Shown piece by piece: positions 1-7,735 of a stretch of DNA of 58,217 nucleotides. The notes under the pieces are model-generated. The model searched no databases, was not told the DNA's origin, and was given only the letters and a program-made list of their open reading frames with translations. The number at the start of each line of letters is the position of its first letter. Position 1 is the stretch's first letter. The stretch covers positions 1 to 58,217 of the forward strand of contig MKYF01000040.1 in NCBI GenBank assembly GCA_001914195.1. Reading direction: 5' to 3'. Both the position numbers and the translations under genes were made by a program. The DNA comes from Streptococcus mitis. Lineage in GTDB: Bacteria; Bacillota; Bacilli; Lactobacillales; Streptococcaceae.

Positions 1-28
1 GATTTTTATCGCTCTGAACATCAAAAAA

Positions 29-51
29 GAAAGGACGAATTTTGTCCTTTC
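29..51 (-). terminator. Rho-independent terminator, minus strand
   Basis: An 8-bp perfect inverted repeat (GAAAGGAC / GTCCTTTC) with a 7-nt loop is followed on the minus strand by a run of T residues. It is the second hairpin downstream of the Rgg gene. Confidence 0.6.
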
Positions 52-158
52 TCGAGCTTAGCTTTTCTTCAACCCACTACAGTTGACAAAGAGCCAGAAT
101 AGTTTCATAATAGGCCTTTCTCACATTTCAAAGAGTATTCTATTGAAACCAGTCTAAC

Positions 159-188
159 AAAAAAAGCGGGAGTCCCCACTTTTTTGTA
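159..188. terminator. Bidirectional terminator downstream of rgg
   Basis: An A-tract, a GC stem (AGCGGG / CCCCACT with one G-T pair) and a T-tract form a hairpin with A/T tails on both sides. It would end the minus-strand rgg transcript at 292 and could act in both directions. Confidence 0.6.
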
Positions 189-291
189 ATATATTTTTTC
201 TGAAAATAGAAACTCTAGCTTCTAGATACTAGAATTATCAATCAATCTACAAGGCTATTTATTTTTCATCGGTCGATGTATTTGGAATATA

Positions 292-1161
292 TTACAAATC
301 TTTATTTGAAAGCTGATTTGCAAAATAGTTTTCATAGTATCTTGCACCATCTACATACTCTAAATCTTGTAAGATTGTAATGCCCCTCCGGATTTTTTCA
401 AGACCCTTATTTTCTACTTTAAAAATAGTATCATAGTACCCTTTAGCAATCATATAAATGATTTTAAGATAAGCTTCAGATTCTGGCAATTCTCGTTTTT
501 CAATCTGAAAAACAAAATAGTCTGCTTTTAATTTATCCTTTTCCTCTATCGCTTTAAAGAGTCCATTAATCAAAATGGTATCGATACCAACTTTGTTACT
601 AGGTAAAGAGCCTAATAAATCTGTCTTTTGTAACATCTCCCTAGAATATTTAAAGTAGAGGGGCAGAGGAAACAAAGTAGAAATCGTTGAAAATAGTTCC
701 AATTCATAATTTCCCCAGATATCAATAGTAAAAAAATAGTCATAGAGAAAAGCTAGTTCTTCATCCGTTGCTCTTATTTCTGAATCAAAAAACACAAGAA
801 GGCTTTTGATACGAATCATTTGTAAAAGATAGCTCTTTTCACCACTTAATCTATACTTTTGAGTCATCTCTTCATACAAGGAATGGAGAGAATCAATCCC
901 TTCTCTATCATATAGTTCCCAGAGATTTTCTTGAAAAGCCAAAGCCTTTTTCTGAGAAAAACCACGTACCAAGTACATAAATTCATTCAAATCAGAGTGG
1001 ATGTTATCTAAGGCAGTAATCAATTTCATAGAGGATAAGTCTGCTTCTCCACGCTCAAATTTGCTCAGCATGGAATAAGTAAACTCTCCTCCCGTAGCCT
1101 CCTGTAGAGATACATTCCGACTCTTTCTCAATTCTTTAAAAATTTCTCCCAGATTTTGCAT
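292..1161 (-). CDS. Rgg/MutR-family transcriptional regulator (orphan)
   Basis: About 289 residues, the usual Rgg length. An XRE-type helix-turn-helix covers residues 5-60 (LGEIFKELRKSRNVSLQEA, then MLSKFERGEADLS), and the long helical C-terminal part fits the Rgg TPR-like peptide-binding domain. I chose ATG at 1161 because GGGGAG lies just upstream; a TTG at 1176 would add five residues. No short hydrophobic peptide gene with a ribosome site was found on either side, so its pheromone, if any, is not evident. It is transcribed separately from the methionine operon that starts further right. The target genes are unknown. Confidence 0.85.
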   Translation of the reverse strand: MQNLGEIFKELRKSRNVSLQEATGGEFTYSMLSKFERGEADLSSMKLITALDNIHSDLNEFMYLVRGFSQKKALAFQENLWELYDREGIDSLHSLYEEMTQKYRLSGEKSYLLQMIRIKSLLVFFDSEIRATDEELAFLYDYFFTIDIWGNYELELFSTISTLFPLPLYFKYSREMLQKTDLLGSLPSNKVGIDTILINGLFKAIEEKDKLKADYFVFQIEKRELPESEAYLKIIYMIAKGYYDTIFKVENKGLEKIRRGITILQDLEYVDGARYYENYFANQLSNKDL

Positions 1162-1290
1162 ATTGACTCCCCACAATTCTTAACTCTCTAACTCATAAAA
1201 GCGACGATTGATAGCAACCTGTACAGAGAATTTTAAGTCTTGACTATAACGACAACTCTTATGAATGATGTACAGATGTCCTAGCTATTT

Positions 1291-1983
1291 TTATCTATGA
1301 CTCAATTTCTTAGTCAAGAAATCTCCCAAGAATTGGATTGCAAAGATAATCAAAATGATAATGATAGTTGCCAAGATGGTCACATCGTGATTGTAACGGT
1401 TGAATCCATAAGCGATGGCTACGTTACCGATACCACCAGCGCCAACCGCACCAGCCATAGCTGTTTCCCCAACAAGGGAAATCAAGGTCACAGTCGTCAC
1501 ACGGATCAAATCTGGAAGACCTTCTGATAGGTAAACACCTACGATATCCCAGAATGTCGCTCCACTCGCTTGAGCCGCCTCAATGACACCGCCATCCAGT
1601 TCAGCTAAGACAACCTGCACCTGACGGGCAAAGAAAGCAAAGACTGCAAAAGAAAGCGGTACGATAGCCGCATTTGGACCAATGCTTGTTCCTACGATTA
1701 GATGAGAAAAGGGTGACAAGACTGCCAAGAGAATGATAAATGGAACCGCACGGAAAATAGAGGTGATTTTATCCAAAATCCAGAAAACGACTTTATTTTC
1801 CAAGACACCACCTGGCGCTGTCAAGACGAGGAAGAGACCTGCAACAAGCCCCAAGAAACCTCCGATGATGAAGGAAAGAACTGTCATATAAAGGGTTAGG
1901 TAGATGGCTGTTCCCCAGCCTGCTTGACCAGCCCAGCCCATTTTATAAACATTTGGTAAATAGGTTTGAATCAATGATTCCAT
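1291..1983 (-). CDS. metP: Methionine ABC transporter permease MetP (MetI family)
   Basis: A 230-residue inner-membrane permease of the D-methionine importer, with about five hydrophobic segments. The ATPase-contacting EAA loop is visible as EAAQASGATFWDIVG around residue 135. It starts one base after the metN stop codon behind GGGAGG, so it is translationally coupled and the last gene of metQ-M20-metN-metP. Length and composition match MetI/MetP proteins; methionine specificity rests on the MetN NIL domain, the MetQ neighbour and the MET-box upstream of metQ. Confidence 0.92.
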   Translation of the reverse strand: MESLIQTYLPNVYKMGWAGQAGWGTAIYLTLYMTVLSFIIGGFLGLVAGLFLVLTAPGGVLENKVVFWILDKITSIFRAVPFIILLAVLSPFSHLIVGTSIGPNAAIVPLSFAVFAFFARQVQVVLAELDGGVIEAAQASGATFWDIVGVYLSEGLPDLIRVTTVTLISLVGETAMAGAVGAGGIGNVAIAYGFNRYNHDVTILATIIIILIIFAIQFLGDFLTKKLSHR

Positions 1984-1984
1984 C

Positions 1985-3046
1985 TTACTGTCCTCCCTTC
2001 AATACTTTTAGCTGTACGCCTGCTTGACGAATGGCTTCTTGGGCACCTGCCAACGCTGCTTTTTCACCTGACAAGACCACAACTAATTCTCCAACAGGAG
2101 TACCATCGAGAATTTCGATATTTCCATAGAGGATATTAGCCGTTACTTGGTAATGCTTGTACAATTCATTCAAAAGTGGCTCGTCTGTTGAAGCACCCGC
2201 ATACTTGAGTTGCACCAAGAGACTGTTTTCAGACAAATGTTCCACGATTTCTTGCTTCTCGATTTTGACCATGGCTTCGTCAATACCTGTAGCTGTTGAG
2301 ATAAAGTCTTGAGTCAAAGGTTGTTTAGGGTCTGAGAAGATTTCAAGAACACTACCCTCTTCAATCAAATGCCCATCCTGCATAACTGCCACACGATTGG
2401 CAATATCTTTGACAATCTGCATTTCATGCGTAATCAAGACAACAGTCAAGCCTAATTTTTGGTTCAAATCTTGCAACAAGGCCAAAATCTGCTTGGTTGT
2501 CTTAGGGTCAAGGGCAGAAGTTGACTCGTCTGAAATCAAGATTTTTGGATCATTGGCCAAGGCACGCGCAATGGCCACACGCTGCTTTTGCCCTCCAGAT
2601 AGTTGTGAAGGGTAGTTTTCAGCACGGTCTGCCAAGCCAACCAAGTCCAACAACTTAGCTACTTTAGCCTTCTTTTCTTCCTTGCTGAGTCCAGAATGTT
2701 TAAGGGCAAAGGCTACATTCTCCTCTGCTGTCTTTTGGCTCATCAGGTTAAAATGCTGGAAAATCATCCCAATATCTTGACGTTTACGACGCAACTGCTC
2801 TGCCGTCAAGGTCACCTTGCCATCAAAAATCACATCGTCGTCAATGGTAATTTTCCCTGCAGATGGTTTTTGCAAGAGGTTAATCACCCGTACAAGGGTT
2901 GATTTCCCTGCTCCAGAATATCCAACAATTCCGTAGATATCCCCTTCTTGGATGTGAATGGTCACATCCTTGACCGCTGTGATGGTTCTCTTCTTCTGAT
3001 GAAAAGTCACATCGATCTGATCTAACTTGATAATATCTCTACTCAT
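1985..3046 (-). CDS. metN: Methionine ABC transporter ATP-binding protein MetN
   Basis: 353 residues. The nucleotide-binding domain shows Walker A GYSGAGKST (about residue 42), signature LSGGQKQR, Walker B ILISDESTSALD and the H-loop ITHE. About 100 C-terminal residues beyond the ATPase form the NIL/ACT-like domain that senses intracellular methionine and gives trans-inhibition in this family. The start overlaps the end of the M20 peptidase gene by 8 bases, and metP follows after one base, so the three are coupled. It energises uptake of methionine delivered by MetQ. Confidence 0.95.
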   Translation of the reverse strand: MSRDIIKLDQIDVTFHQKKRTITAVKDVTIHIQEGDIYGIVGYSGAGKSTLVRVINLLQKPSAGKITIDDDVIFDGKVTLTAEQLRRKRQDIGMIFQHFNLMSQKTAEENVAFALKHSGLSKEEKKAKVAKLLDLVGLADRAENYPSQLSGGQKQRVAIARALANDPKILISDESTSALDPKTTKQILALLQDLNQKLGLTVVLITHEMQIVKDIANRVAVMQDGHLIEEGSVLEIFSDPKQPLTQDFISTATGIDEAMVKIEKQEIVEHLSENSLLVQLKYAGASTDEPLLNELYKHYQVTANILYGNIEILDGTPVGELVVVLSGEKAALAGAQEAIRQAGVQLKVLKGGQ

Positions 3047-4412
3047 AGCTTCTAATCAGCTCCTCTACTAATTCAATATGGGTGTAGTAATCGGCGATTC
3101 GCACGTTTTCATCTCCACCGTGGTCTCGACTATTGGCATTTCCTAGACCGAAGGCCACCATTGGCACCTCTAGGGCATCAAAGACCGTATGCATTGGCCC
3201 TGTCCCCGCTGTCGTCGGCAAGACTGAAACGCCCTGTGGATAGAATTTCTTAGCCAACTCGATCACATTGAGAATAGCTGGCGCGCTCATATCGCTTCGA
3301 TAGCTCATCTCTCCCAAGGTATAGTATAATTCTACCTTATCAAAACCATTTTTGTCTAGCTGTTTCCGAATTTTTTCCAGAACATCATGCGGTTCTAGAC
3401 CAGGAACCAAACGAACCTCTAGCTTGGCACTGGCTTCTGCAGGTAATATCGTTTTGACTCCTTGTCCTTGGTAACCTGACTGAATCCCTTCGATATTGAG
3501 AGCAGGTTCAAAAAAGAAACGTTTTAGAAAGGCTGCGCGATCCTCTTGTAAGAGAGGCAATTCCAAACCATAAATCTGGCTGATTTCCCCTGGATTTCGT
3601 TGGGCGTAAGTATCCACCAAGGCCAATTCACGTTCATTTGGCTCTTGAACTTCTTCGTACAAACCTTCAACCAAGATACGGCCATCTGCAGCACGAAGAG
3701 ACTGTAAGGCTTGAAGGAGATACCAGGGAGCTGATTCCACAACCCCACCATAACTAGAGTGGATATCAACATCAGCGCTTTTCACCTTGGCATCAAAGGT
3801 CACAATCCCCTTATTTCCACCAGAAATTTCCAGCTGTTCCAAAGCATTTTTGGTCCCTTGTTCCCAGACCAATAAATCTGCACCACGGAGTTTATCCGCA
3901 TGTTTTTCCAGATACTTATCTAGATCTGTCGAAGCCGATTCCTCCGCTCCCTCCATGATAAAACTGATATTGACAGGTAGGTCATCATGGTGCTGCATAT
4001 ATTTTCTCAAAGCACTCAAGCGAGCTGTGATATGGCCCTTATCATCATCAACCCCACGCCCATACATGAAGCCATTGCGGACCGAAAGAGTAAAGGGATC
4101 CTCTGTCCAGACCTGATCCCCATCCGCTGGCACAGTGTCATAGTGGTTATAGAAAATCAAGGTTTTGGCATCTGGACGCGAACTCTTGAAATGCGCCATG
4201 ACAAAGGGCGCCGTATAAGTCTCATCAATCTCCACTTCAGCCCCAACACGTTTGAAAATCTCACCCAGATAGTTTGCGACTTCCTTAAGTCCGACCTGCT
4301 GGGCAAAGACCGATTTCTTAGAAATCAAGGTTCGCAAAACCTCAAAATAATGCTGGGCTACATGATCCTTTTCAAATTTTTCAATCTGTTCTTGTTCACT
4401 AGGAAAAACCAT
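3039..4412 (-). CDS. M20-family metallopeptidase in the methionine operon
   Basis: 457 residues, typical of M20/M25/M40 dipeptidases. Metal and catalytic motifs are visible: FYNHYDTVPADG (His and Asp, about residue 85), the catalytic glutamate pair in MEGAEES (about 155), and a dimerisation-domain segment DIHSSYGG. No signal peptide is present, so it is cytoplasmic. It lies between metQ and metN in the same direction and overlaps metN by 8 bases. The context suggests cleavage of methionine-containing peptides or N-acyl amino acids, but that is inference; the substrate cannot be read from the sequence. Confidence 0.88.
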   Translation of the reverse strand: MVFPSEQEQIEKFEKDHVAQHYFEVLRTLISKKSVFAQQVGLKEVANYLGEIFKRVGAEVEIDETYTAPFVMAHFKSSRPDAKTLIFYNHYDTVPADGDQVWTEDPFTLSVRNGFMYGRGVDDDKGHITARLSALRKYMQHHDDLPVNISFIMEGAEESASTDLDKYLEKHADKLRGADLLVWEQGTKNALEQLEISGGNKGIVTFDAKVKSADVDIHSSYGGVVESAPWYLLQALQSLRAADGRILVEGLYEEVQEPNERELALVDTYAQRNPGEISQIYGLELPLLQEDRAAFLKRFFFEPALNIEGIQSGYQGQGVKTILPAEASAKLEVRLVPGLEPHDVLEKIRKQLDKNGFDKVELYYTLGEMSYRSDMSAPAILNVIELAKKFYPQGVSVLPTTAGTGPMHTVFDALEVPMVAFGLGNANSRDHGGDENVRIADYYTHIELVEELIRSYE

Positions 4413-4473
4413 ATTCTCTCTACCTTTCTATGAACCTATAGTCTTCTTTACAATCCCTGCTCTATACAAAAGC

Positions 4474-4501
4474 AAGAGGTGGAATTTTCTCTCCCACCTC
4501 C
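4474..4501 (-). terminator. Hairpin between metQ and the M20 gene
   Basis: A 7-bp perfect inverted repeat (GAGGTGG at 4476-4482, CCACCTC at 4494-4500). On the minus strand it is followed only by an interrupted T run. It is probably a leaky terminator or processing site that would leave metQ message more abundant than the downstream genes, which is common in binding-protein operons. Confidence 0.5.
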
Positions 4502-4511
4502 CTGTTTCTTA

Positions 4512-5366
4512 TTACCAAACTGGTTGATCCAAACCGTCTGATGTTTCTTCGATAACTTTTTTCACGTCATCTGTGTGGTAAGCTGCGATCACTTTCTTGA
4601 TAGCATCAGCCTTTGGTGATGTTTCCCAATCTTTTTTCGCAACGATGATGTTGTACCATTGTTTTGAGTTTTCATCAGCTTGTTCTTTGAAAAGTGCTTT
4701 CTTGTAGTCCAATTTTGCTTCTGTAACGAAGGTATTGTTTACAACGGCAGCGTCAACTGATGACAATGAACGAGCTGTTTGGCTAGCGTCCAATTCAGTG
4801 ATTTTCAAGTTCTTTGGATTTTCTTTGATGTTGGCAACTGTTGCAAGAGCAGTTCCTGAAACATCCAATTTAATCAAGCCAGCTGATTGAAGCAAGTAAA
4901 GCGCACGGCTTTCGTTTGTAGCATCGTTCGGTACAGCGATTTCTCCGTTTGCTGGGATGTCTTCTACTTTAGTGTACTTGTTGTCACTTCCATTCAAACC
5001 TGAGTAAAGGCGGATTGGAGAGATGTAAGTATCTGCAATCGCTACAAGGTCTTTTCCGTTTTCTTTATTCCAGTTGTTCAAGAAGTTATAGTGTTGGAAA
5101 GCGTTCAAATCTACTTCGCCATCAGCAGTTGCCTTGTTTGGTTGTGAGTAGTCTGTGAACTCTGTAAATTCCAAAGTAATACCGTCTTTTTTAACCAATT
5201 CTTGGATTTTGTCCCAACGTTTTTCTTCAGAACCGCTACGGTTGACAGTTGCAATTTTGATAGTTGTTGCATTGTCTGCTTTCTTTTCTGAGTTTCCGCA
5301 AGCTGCAAGAGCCAAACCTGCGACTGCAGCAAGGGCTGCTACACCAAGCCATTTTTTAATTTTCAT
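4512..5366 (-). CDS. metQ: Methionine-binding lipoprotein MetQ (NlpA family)
   Basis: 284 residues with a lipoprotein signal peptide ending in a lipobox (LALAAC, Cys about residue 23), so it is anchored to the outer face of the membrane. The NlpA/MetQ fold is recognisable from the TVNRSGSEEKRWDKIQELVKK start, FTDYSQPN and the DLNAFQHYNFL segment. It is the first gene of the methionine importer and is preceded by AAGGAG. A promoter and a perfect MET-box lie upstream at 5398-5465. It captures methionine for MetN/MetP. Confidence 0.95.
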   Translation of the reverse strand: MKIKKWLGVAALAAVAGLALAACGNSEKKADNATTIKIATVNRSGSEEKRWDKIQELVKKDGITLEFTEFTDYSQPNKATADGEVDLNAFQHYNFLNNWNKENGKDLVAIADTYISPIRLYSGLNGSDNKYTKVEDIPANGEIAVPNDATNESRALYLLQSAGLIKLDVSGTALATVANIKENPKNLKITELDASQTARSLSSVDAAVVNNTFVTEAKLDYKKALFKEQADENSKQWYNIIVAKKDWETSPKADAIKKVIAAYHTDDVKKVIEETSDGLDQPVW

Positions 5367-5397
5367 GATTCTTTCTCCTTAAAAATAATACCGTACT

Positions 5398-5426
5398 AGT
5401 ATCTCACAATTTGTTTAATTTCACAA
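5398..5426 (-). promoter_or_regulatory. metQ promoter with overlapping inverted repeat
   Basis: On the minus strand, -35 TTGTGA (5421-5426) and -10 GATACT (5398-5403) are separated by 17 bases. A perfect 9-bp inverted repeat (ACAATTTGT 5406-5414, ACAAATTGT 5423-5431) fills the promoter spacer and -35, so a second regulator besides the MET-box protein is possible. Confidence 0.6.
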
Positions 5427-5448
5427 ATTGTTATTAGATAGCCAGATA

Positions 5449-5465
5449 TATAGTTTAAAACTATA
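5449..5465. promoter_or_regulatory. MET-box, LysR-type methionine regulator site
   Basis: TATAGTTTAAAACTATA is an exact palindrome matching the streptococcal MET-box reported for MtaR/CmhR (TATAGTTT-N-AAACTATA). It lies 22 bases upstream of the metQ -35 hexamer, the usual place for a LysR-type activator. Confidence 0.88.
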
Positions 5466-5475
5466 TCCCTAAAAA

Positions 5476-5513
5476 CTGAGAAATCATCCACCTTATGCAG
5501 AATGGATGATTTC
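5476..5513 (-). terminator. Terminator downstream of the solute-binding lipoprotein gene
   Basis: A perfect 11-bp inverted repeat (GAAATCATCCA 5480-5490, TGGATGATTTC 5503-5513) with a 12-nt loop is followed a few bases later on the minus strand by five T residues. It separates the 5520 gene from metQ. Confidence 0.75.
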
Positions 5514-5519
5514 AAGAAA

Positions 5520-6350
5520 TTATTTAATATCAGCTTCTGCTGGTAGATAAGTGTCTCCGAAGAATTGTTTTGACAATTTTTCAAGAGTTCCGTCTTTGTA
5601 GAGTTCTTGGATACGTTTGTCTACAAATGTTTTCAACTCATCTTGACCTTTAGCAAGAAGTGGGTAAACGTAAGGTTGTTGGTCGCTTGGAAGTTCGATA
5701 ACTTTCAAGTTGTCCAAACCTTGGTTCTTGATGACTGTTTCAACACCGATTTTATCAAAAATCTTGTAGTCAAACTGACCATCGCTCAAGCGTCCCATGA
5801 TCTGTTGGAAGTCTGCTCTAGTGTAGTTAAGGACAGTTGGATTATCCGCATGTTCTGTGTTGTATGCTTCCAATTGTTTAGCTGAGGTTGTTCCTTGAAC
5901 GACTTCAGTAGATTTTCCACCGATATCATCAAGAGACTTGATGCTAGTGTCGTCCTTCTTCACAACAAGAACGTTAGGGTTTTTAGCAGTTGGTGCTGCG
6001 TAGAGGTATTTCTCTGCACGTTCTTTGGTATAACTGAGGTTGTTAACGGCCATTTGGTAACGATCGCTATCAAGTCCTGGGAAAATCCCTGACCACTCTG
6101 TCTTTTCAAACTTGACAGTATACTTGTCTGAGTCTTTAAAGATAGCACGAATAAGCTCAATCTCGTAACCTGTCAATTCACCATTTTCTTCATAGATAAA
6201 TGGTTTTGGTGATCCGTTAGTTGCAACGATGATTTCTTTCTTGCTAGCTGCTTCTCCTTCTTTCTTAGCACCACCTGAGCAAGCTGCTAGAACGCCTGCA
6301 GCAATAAGCCCTAGGGCCGCAAGAGATGAGTATTTAACGATTTTTTTCAT
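5520..6350 (-). CDS. Amino-acid ABC transporter solute-binding lipoprotein
   Basis: 276 residues with lipobox VLAACS (Cys about 24) and a family 3 solute-binding fold: KEIIVATNGSPKPFIYEENGELTGYEIEL at the start, FPGLDSDRYQMAVNNLSYTKERAEKY in the middle. The family suggests a polar or sulphur amino acid such as cystine; the ligand is not proved by sequence. No permease or ATPase is adjacent, so it may feed an unlinked transporter. It has its own promoter with a perfect inverted repeat and its own terminator, so it is a separate unit just upstream of metQ, compatible with joint sulphur amino acid control. Confidence 0.88.
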   Translation of the reverse strand: MKKIVKYSSLAALGLIAAGVLAACSGGAKKEGEAASKKEIIVATNGSPKPFIYEENGELTGYEIELIRAIFKDSDKYTVKFEKTEWSGIFPGLDSDRYQMAVNNLSYTKERAEKYLYAAPTAKNPNVLVVKKDDTSIKSLDDIGGKSTEVVQGTTSAKQLEAYNTEHADNPTVLNYTRADFQQIMGRLSDGQFDYKIFDKIGVETVIKNQGLDNLKVIELPSDQQPYVYPLLAKGQDELKTFVDKRIQELYKDGTLEKLSKQFFGDTYLPAEADIK

Positions 6351-6408
6351 GTCATTTCCTCCAAAATAGAATACCTTATTATCTTATCAGAAAAAAAGTA
6401 ATTATGCC

Positions 6409-6437
6409 ATTATATGATATCTATCTCTGTGATAGAT
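6409..6437 (-). promoter_or_regulatory. Promoter and operator of the 5520 gene
   Basis: Minus-strand -10 TATAAT lies at 6409-6414. A perfect palindrome ATCTATC-N5-GATAGAT (6419-6437) occupies the position of the -35 hexamer, which is otherwise poor (ATCTAT). This fits a LysR-type or other dimeric regulator site; the regulator is not identified. Confidence 0.45.
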
Positions 6438-6453
6438 TTTCTTTATAGCCCAT

Positions 6454-6777
6454 TTAAAATAGTAAACGTAGGACGGCAATCAAGACAACTCCAAAAAGAA
6501 CTGTTCCGACTAAATTGCGGTAGCGTAAGGCTACCCAAGCGGTTGGAAAGACTGCCAAGAAGTCTAGCCATTTAATTTGAGGAAGACTCCCAACCTTTCC
6601 TGTCACTACACTTGAAAGAATCAAGGCAAAGATAATAGAAACGGGCAAGAACTTCAAAAAACGCTCAACGATCGCAGGCAAGCCCTTATACTTGACCAAG
6701 ATGAAGGGAATCATACGGGGAATCCATGTCACCAAGCCAGAGAAAATAACTGCTAATAAAAGATACTTACTGACCAT
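6454..6777 (-). CDS. azlD: AzlD-family branched-chain amino acid exporter small subunit
   Basis: 107 residues with about four hydrophobic segments and the family pattern VTWIPRMIPFILV near the N terminus, followed by LKFLPVSIIFALI. AzlD is the small partner of AzlC in a two-component branched-chain amino acid efflux system. It overlaps the end of azlC by 11 bases, so the two are coupled. The assignment is by family; the substrate in this organism is inferred. Confidence 0.85.
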   Translation of the reverse strand: MVSKYLLLAVIFSGLVTWIPRMIPFILVKYKGLPAIVERFLKFLPVSIIFALILSSVVTGKVGSLPQIKWLDFLAVFPTAWVALRYRNLVGTVLFGVVLIAVLRLLF

Positions 6778-7462
6778 CTAAAACCACCCCCATTGTACAA
6801 CCTAGCAAGGTCGCAAACAGAACAGCTAGTGACTGAGACACCACTGTCAAGAGCAAAAAGAATGACACCGCAACAACTGCTAAGATAACGAGCAGGTTGC
6901 GGACAGGAATCCGTCTTTGCATAATCTGGAATTGCGAAGCAAAAATTCCGATGAACATCCCAACAAGAGCAAAATCTAAACCAAAGATTTCTGGATTTGG
7001 CAGCAGGCCACCCAGAGCCGTTCCGACTACTGTTCCCACAAACCAAGCCACATAGCTGTTAAGATTGTTTCCGTGCATCCACATAGGATTGACCTTGTCT
7101 GCATGGGCCAATTCGCCCATCAAAACGCCATAAGTCTCATCTGTCAAGAGGCTAGACATGCCGATATTTTGCCAGAGACTGGTATGACGGAAATAGGTCG
7201 ATGCGTGCAAGCTCAACAAAAAGAGACGCAAATTGATCAAAAAGACCGTCATAGCAATAGCTGCTACAGGTGCTTGAACCGCAATCAGTGCCAACATGGC
7301 AAACTGGGCACTCCCAGCATAAACAAAGAGGCTCATCAAGCCCATCTCAACAGGTGTCACATAGGGTGCACCAATAATCCCACAGGCCAGTCCGATACTA
7401 ACATATCCAAGGGCCGTTGGCATGGCTGCCTGCGCCCCCTCCCAAAATCCTTTTTCTTTCAT
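6767..7462 (-). CDS. azlC: AzlC-family branched-chain amino acid exporter large subunit
   Basis: 231 residues and about seven membrane segments. The N-terminal ALGYVSIGLACGIIGA and the LINLRLFLLSLHAS, LLTDETYGVL segments are typical of AzlC/YgaZ proteins. It is preceded by GAGGAG at short spacing and translationally coupled to azlD. With AzlD it should export leucine, isoleucine, valine or related amino acids. A RUP-like repeat lies just upstream of its start, so its promoter lies within or beyond that repeat. Confidence 0.88.
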   Translation of the reverse strand: MKEKGFWEGAQAAMPTALGYVSIGLACGIIGAPYVTPVEMGLMSLFVYAGSAQFAMLALIAVQAPVAAIAMTVFLINLRLFLLSLHASTYFRHTSLWQNIGMSSLLTDETYGVLMGELAHADKVNPMWMHGNNLNSYVAWFVGTVVGTALGGLLPNPEIFGLDFALVGMFIGIFASQFQIMQRRIPVRNLLVILAVVAVSFFLLLTVVSQSLAVLFATLLGCTMGVVLDGQ

Positions 7463-7486
7463 CTTCTCCTCATATTGTCTTAATAA

Positions 7487-7600
7487 TACTCAATGAAAAT
7501 CAAAGAGCAAACTAGGAAGCTAGCCGCAGGTTGCTCAAAACATTGTTTTGAGGTTGCAGATAGAAGCTGACGCGGTTTGAATTTGATTTTCGAAGAGTAT
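7487..7600. repeat. RUP-like pneumococcal repeat, copy 1
   Basis: About 114 bp with the ends TACTCAATGAAAATC and GATTTTCGAAGAGTA, which form an imperfect terminal inverted repeat. The same ends occur at 41581-41684 and 45681-45829. I recognise it as the RUP family, a short non-coding repeat common in pneumococci and thought to be mobilised by an IS630-type transposase. The core here carries the GTTGCTCAAAACATTGTTTT module. Confidence 0.75.
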
Positions 7601-7686
7601 GAGTAGGCTGAAAAGGCTCCAGCCACAGTATGGACTATTATAACACATTCAGGAAAGAGAAAAAAGTCTGCTGATTGTAGCTATCA

Positions 7687-7709
7687 TAAAAAGACTGGCA
7701 ATCCAGTCT
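7687..7709 (-). terminator. Terminator of the MFS gene
   Basis: AGACTGG / CCAGTCT (7692-7709) with a 4-nt loop is followed on the minus strand by five T residues. It ends the vp1-like/CPBP/MFS transcript. Confidence 0.8.
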
Positions 7710-7735
7710 CAAACATATATTATAGAAATTCTCCG

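Noticed and set aside
200..390. Possible short pheromone gene for the first rgg
   Set aside because: The only convergent ORF (ATG at 275) has no ribosome site and encodes a non-hydrophobic peptide.
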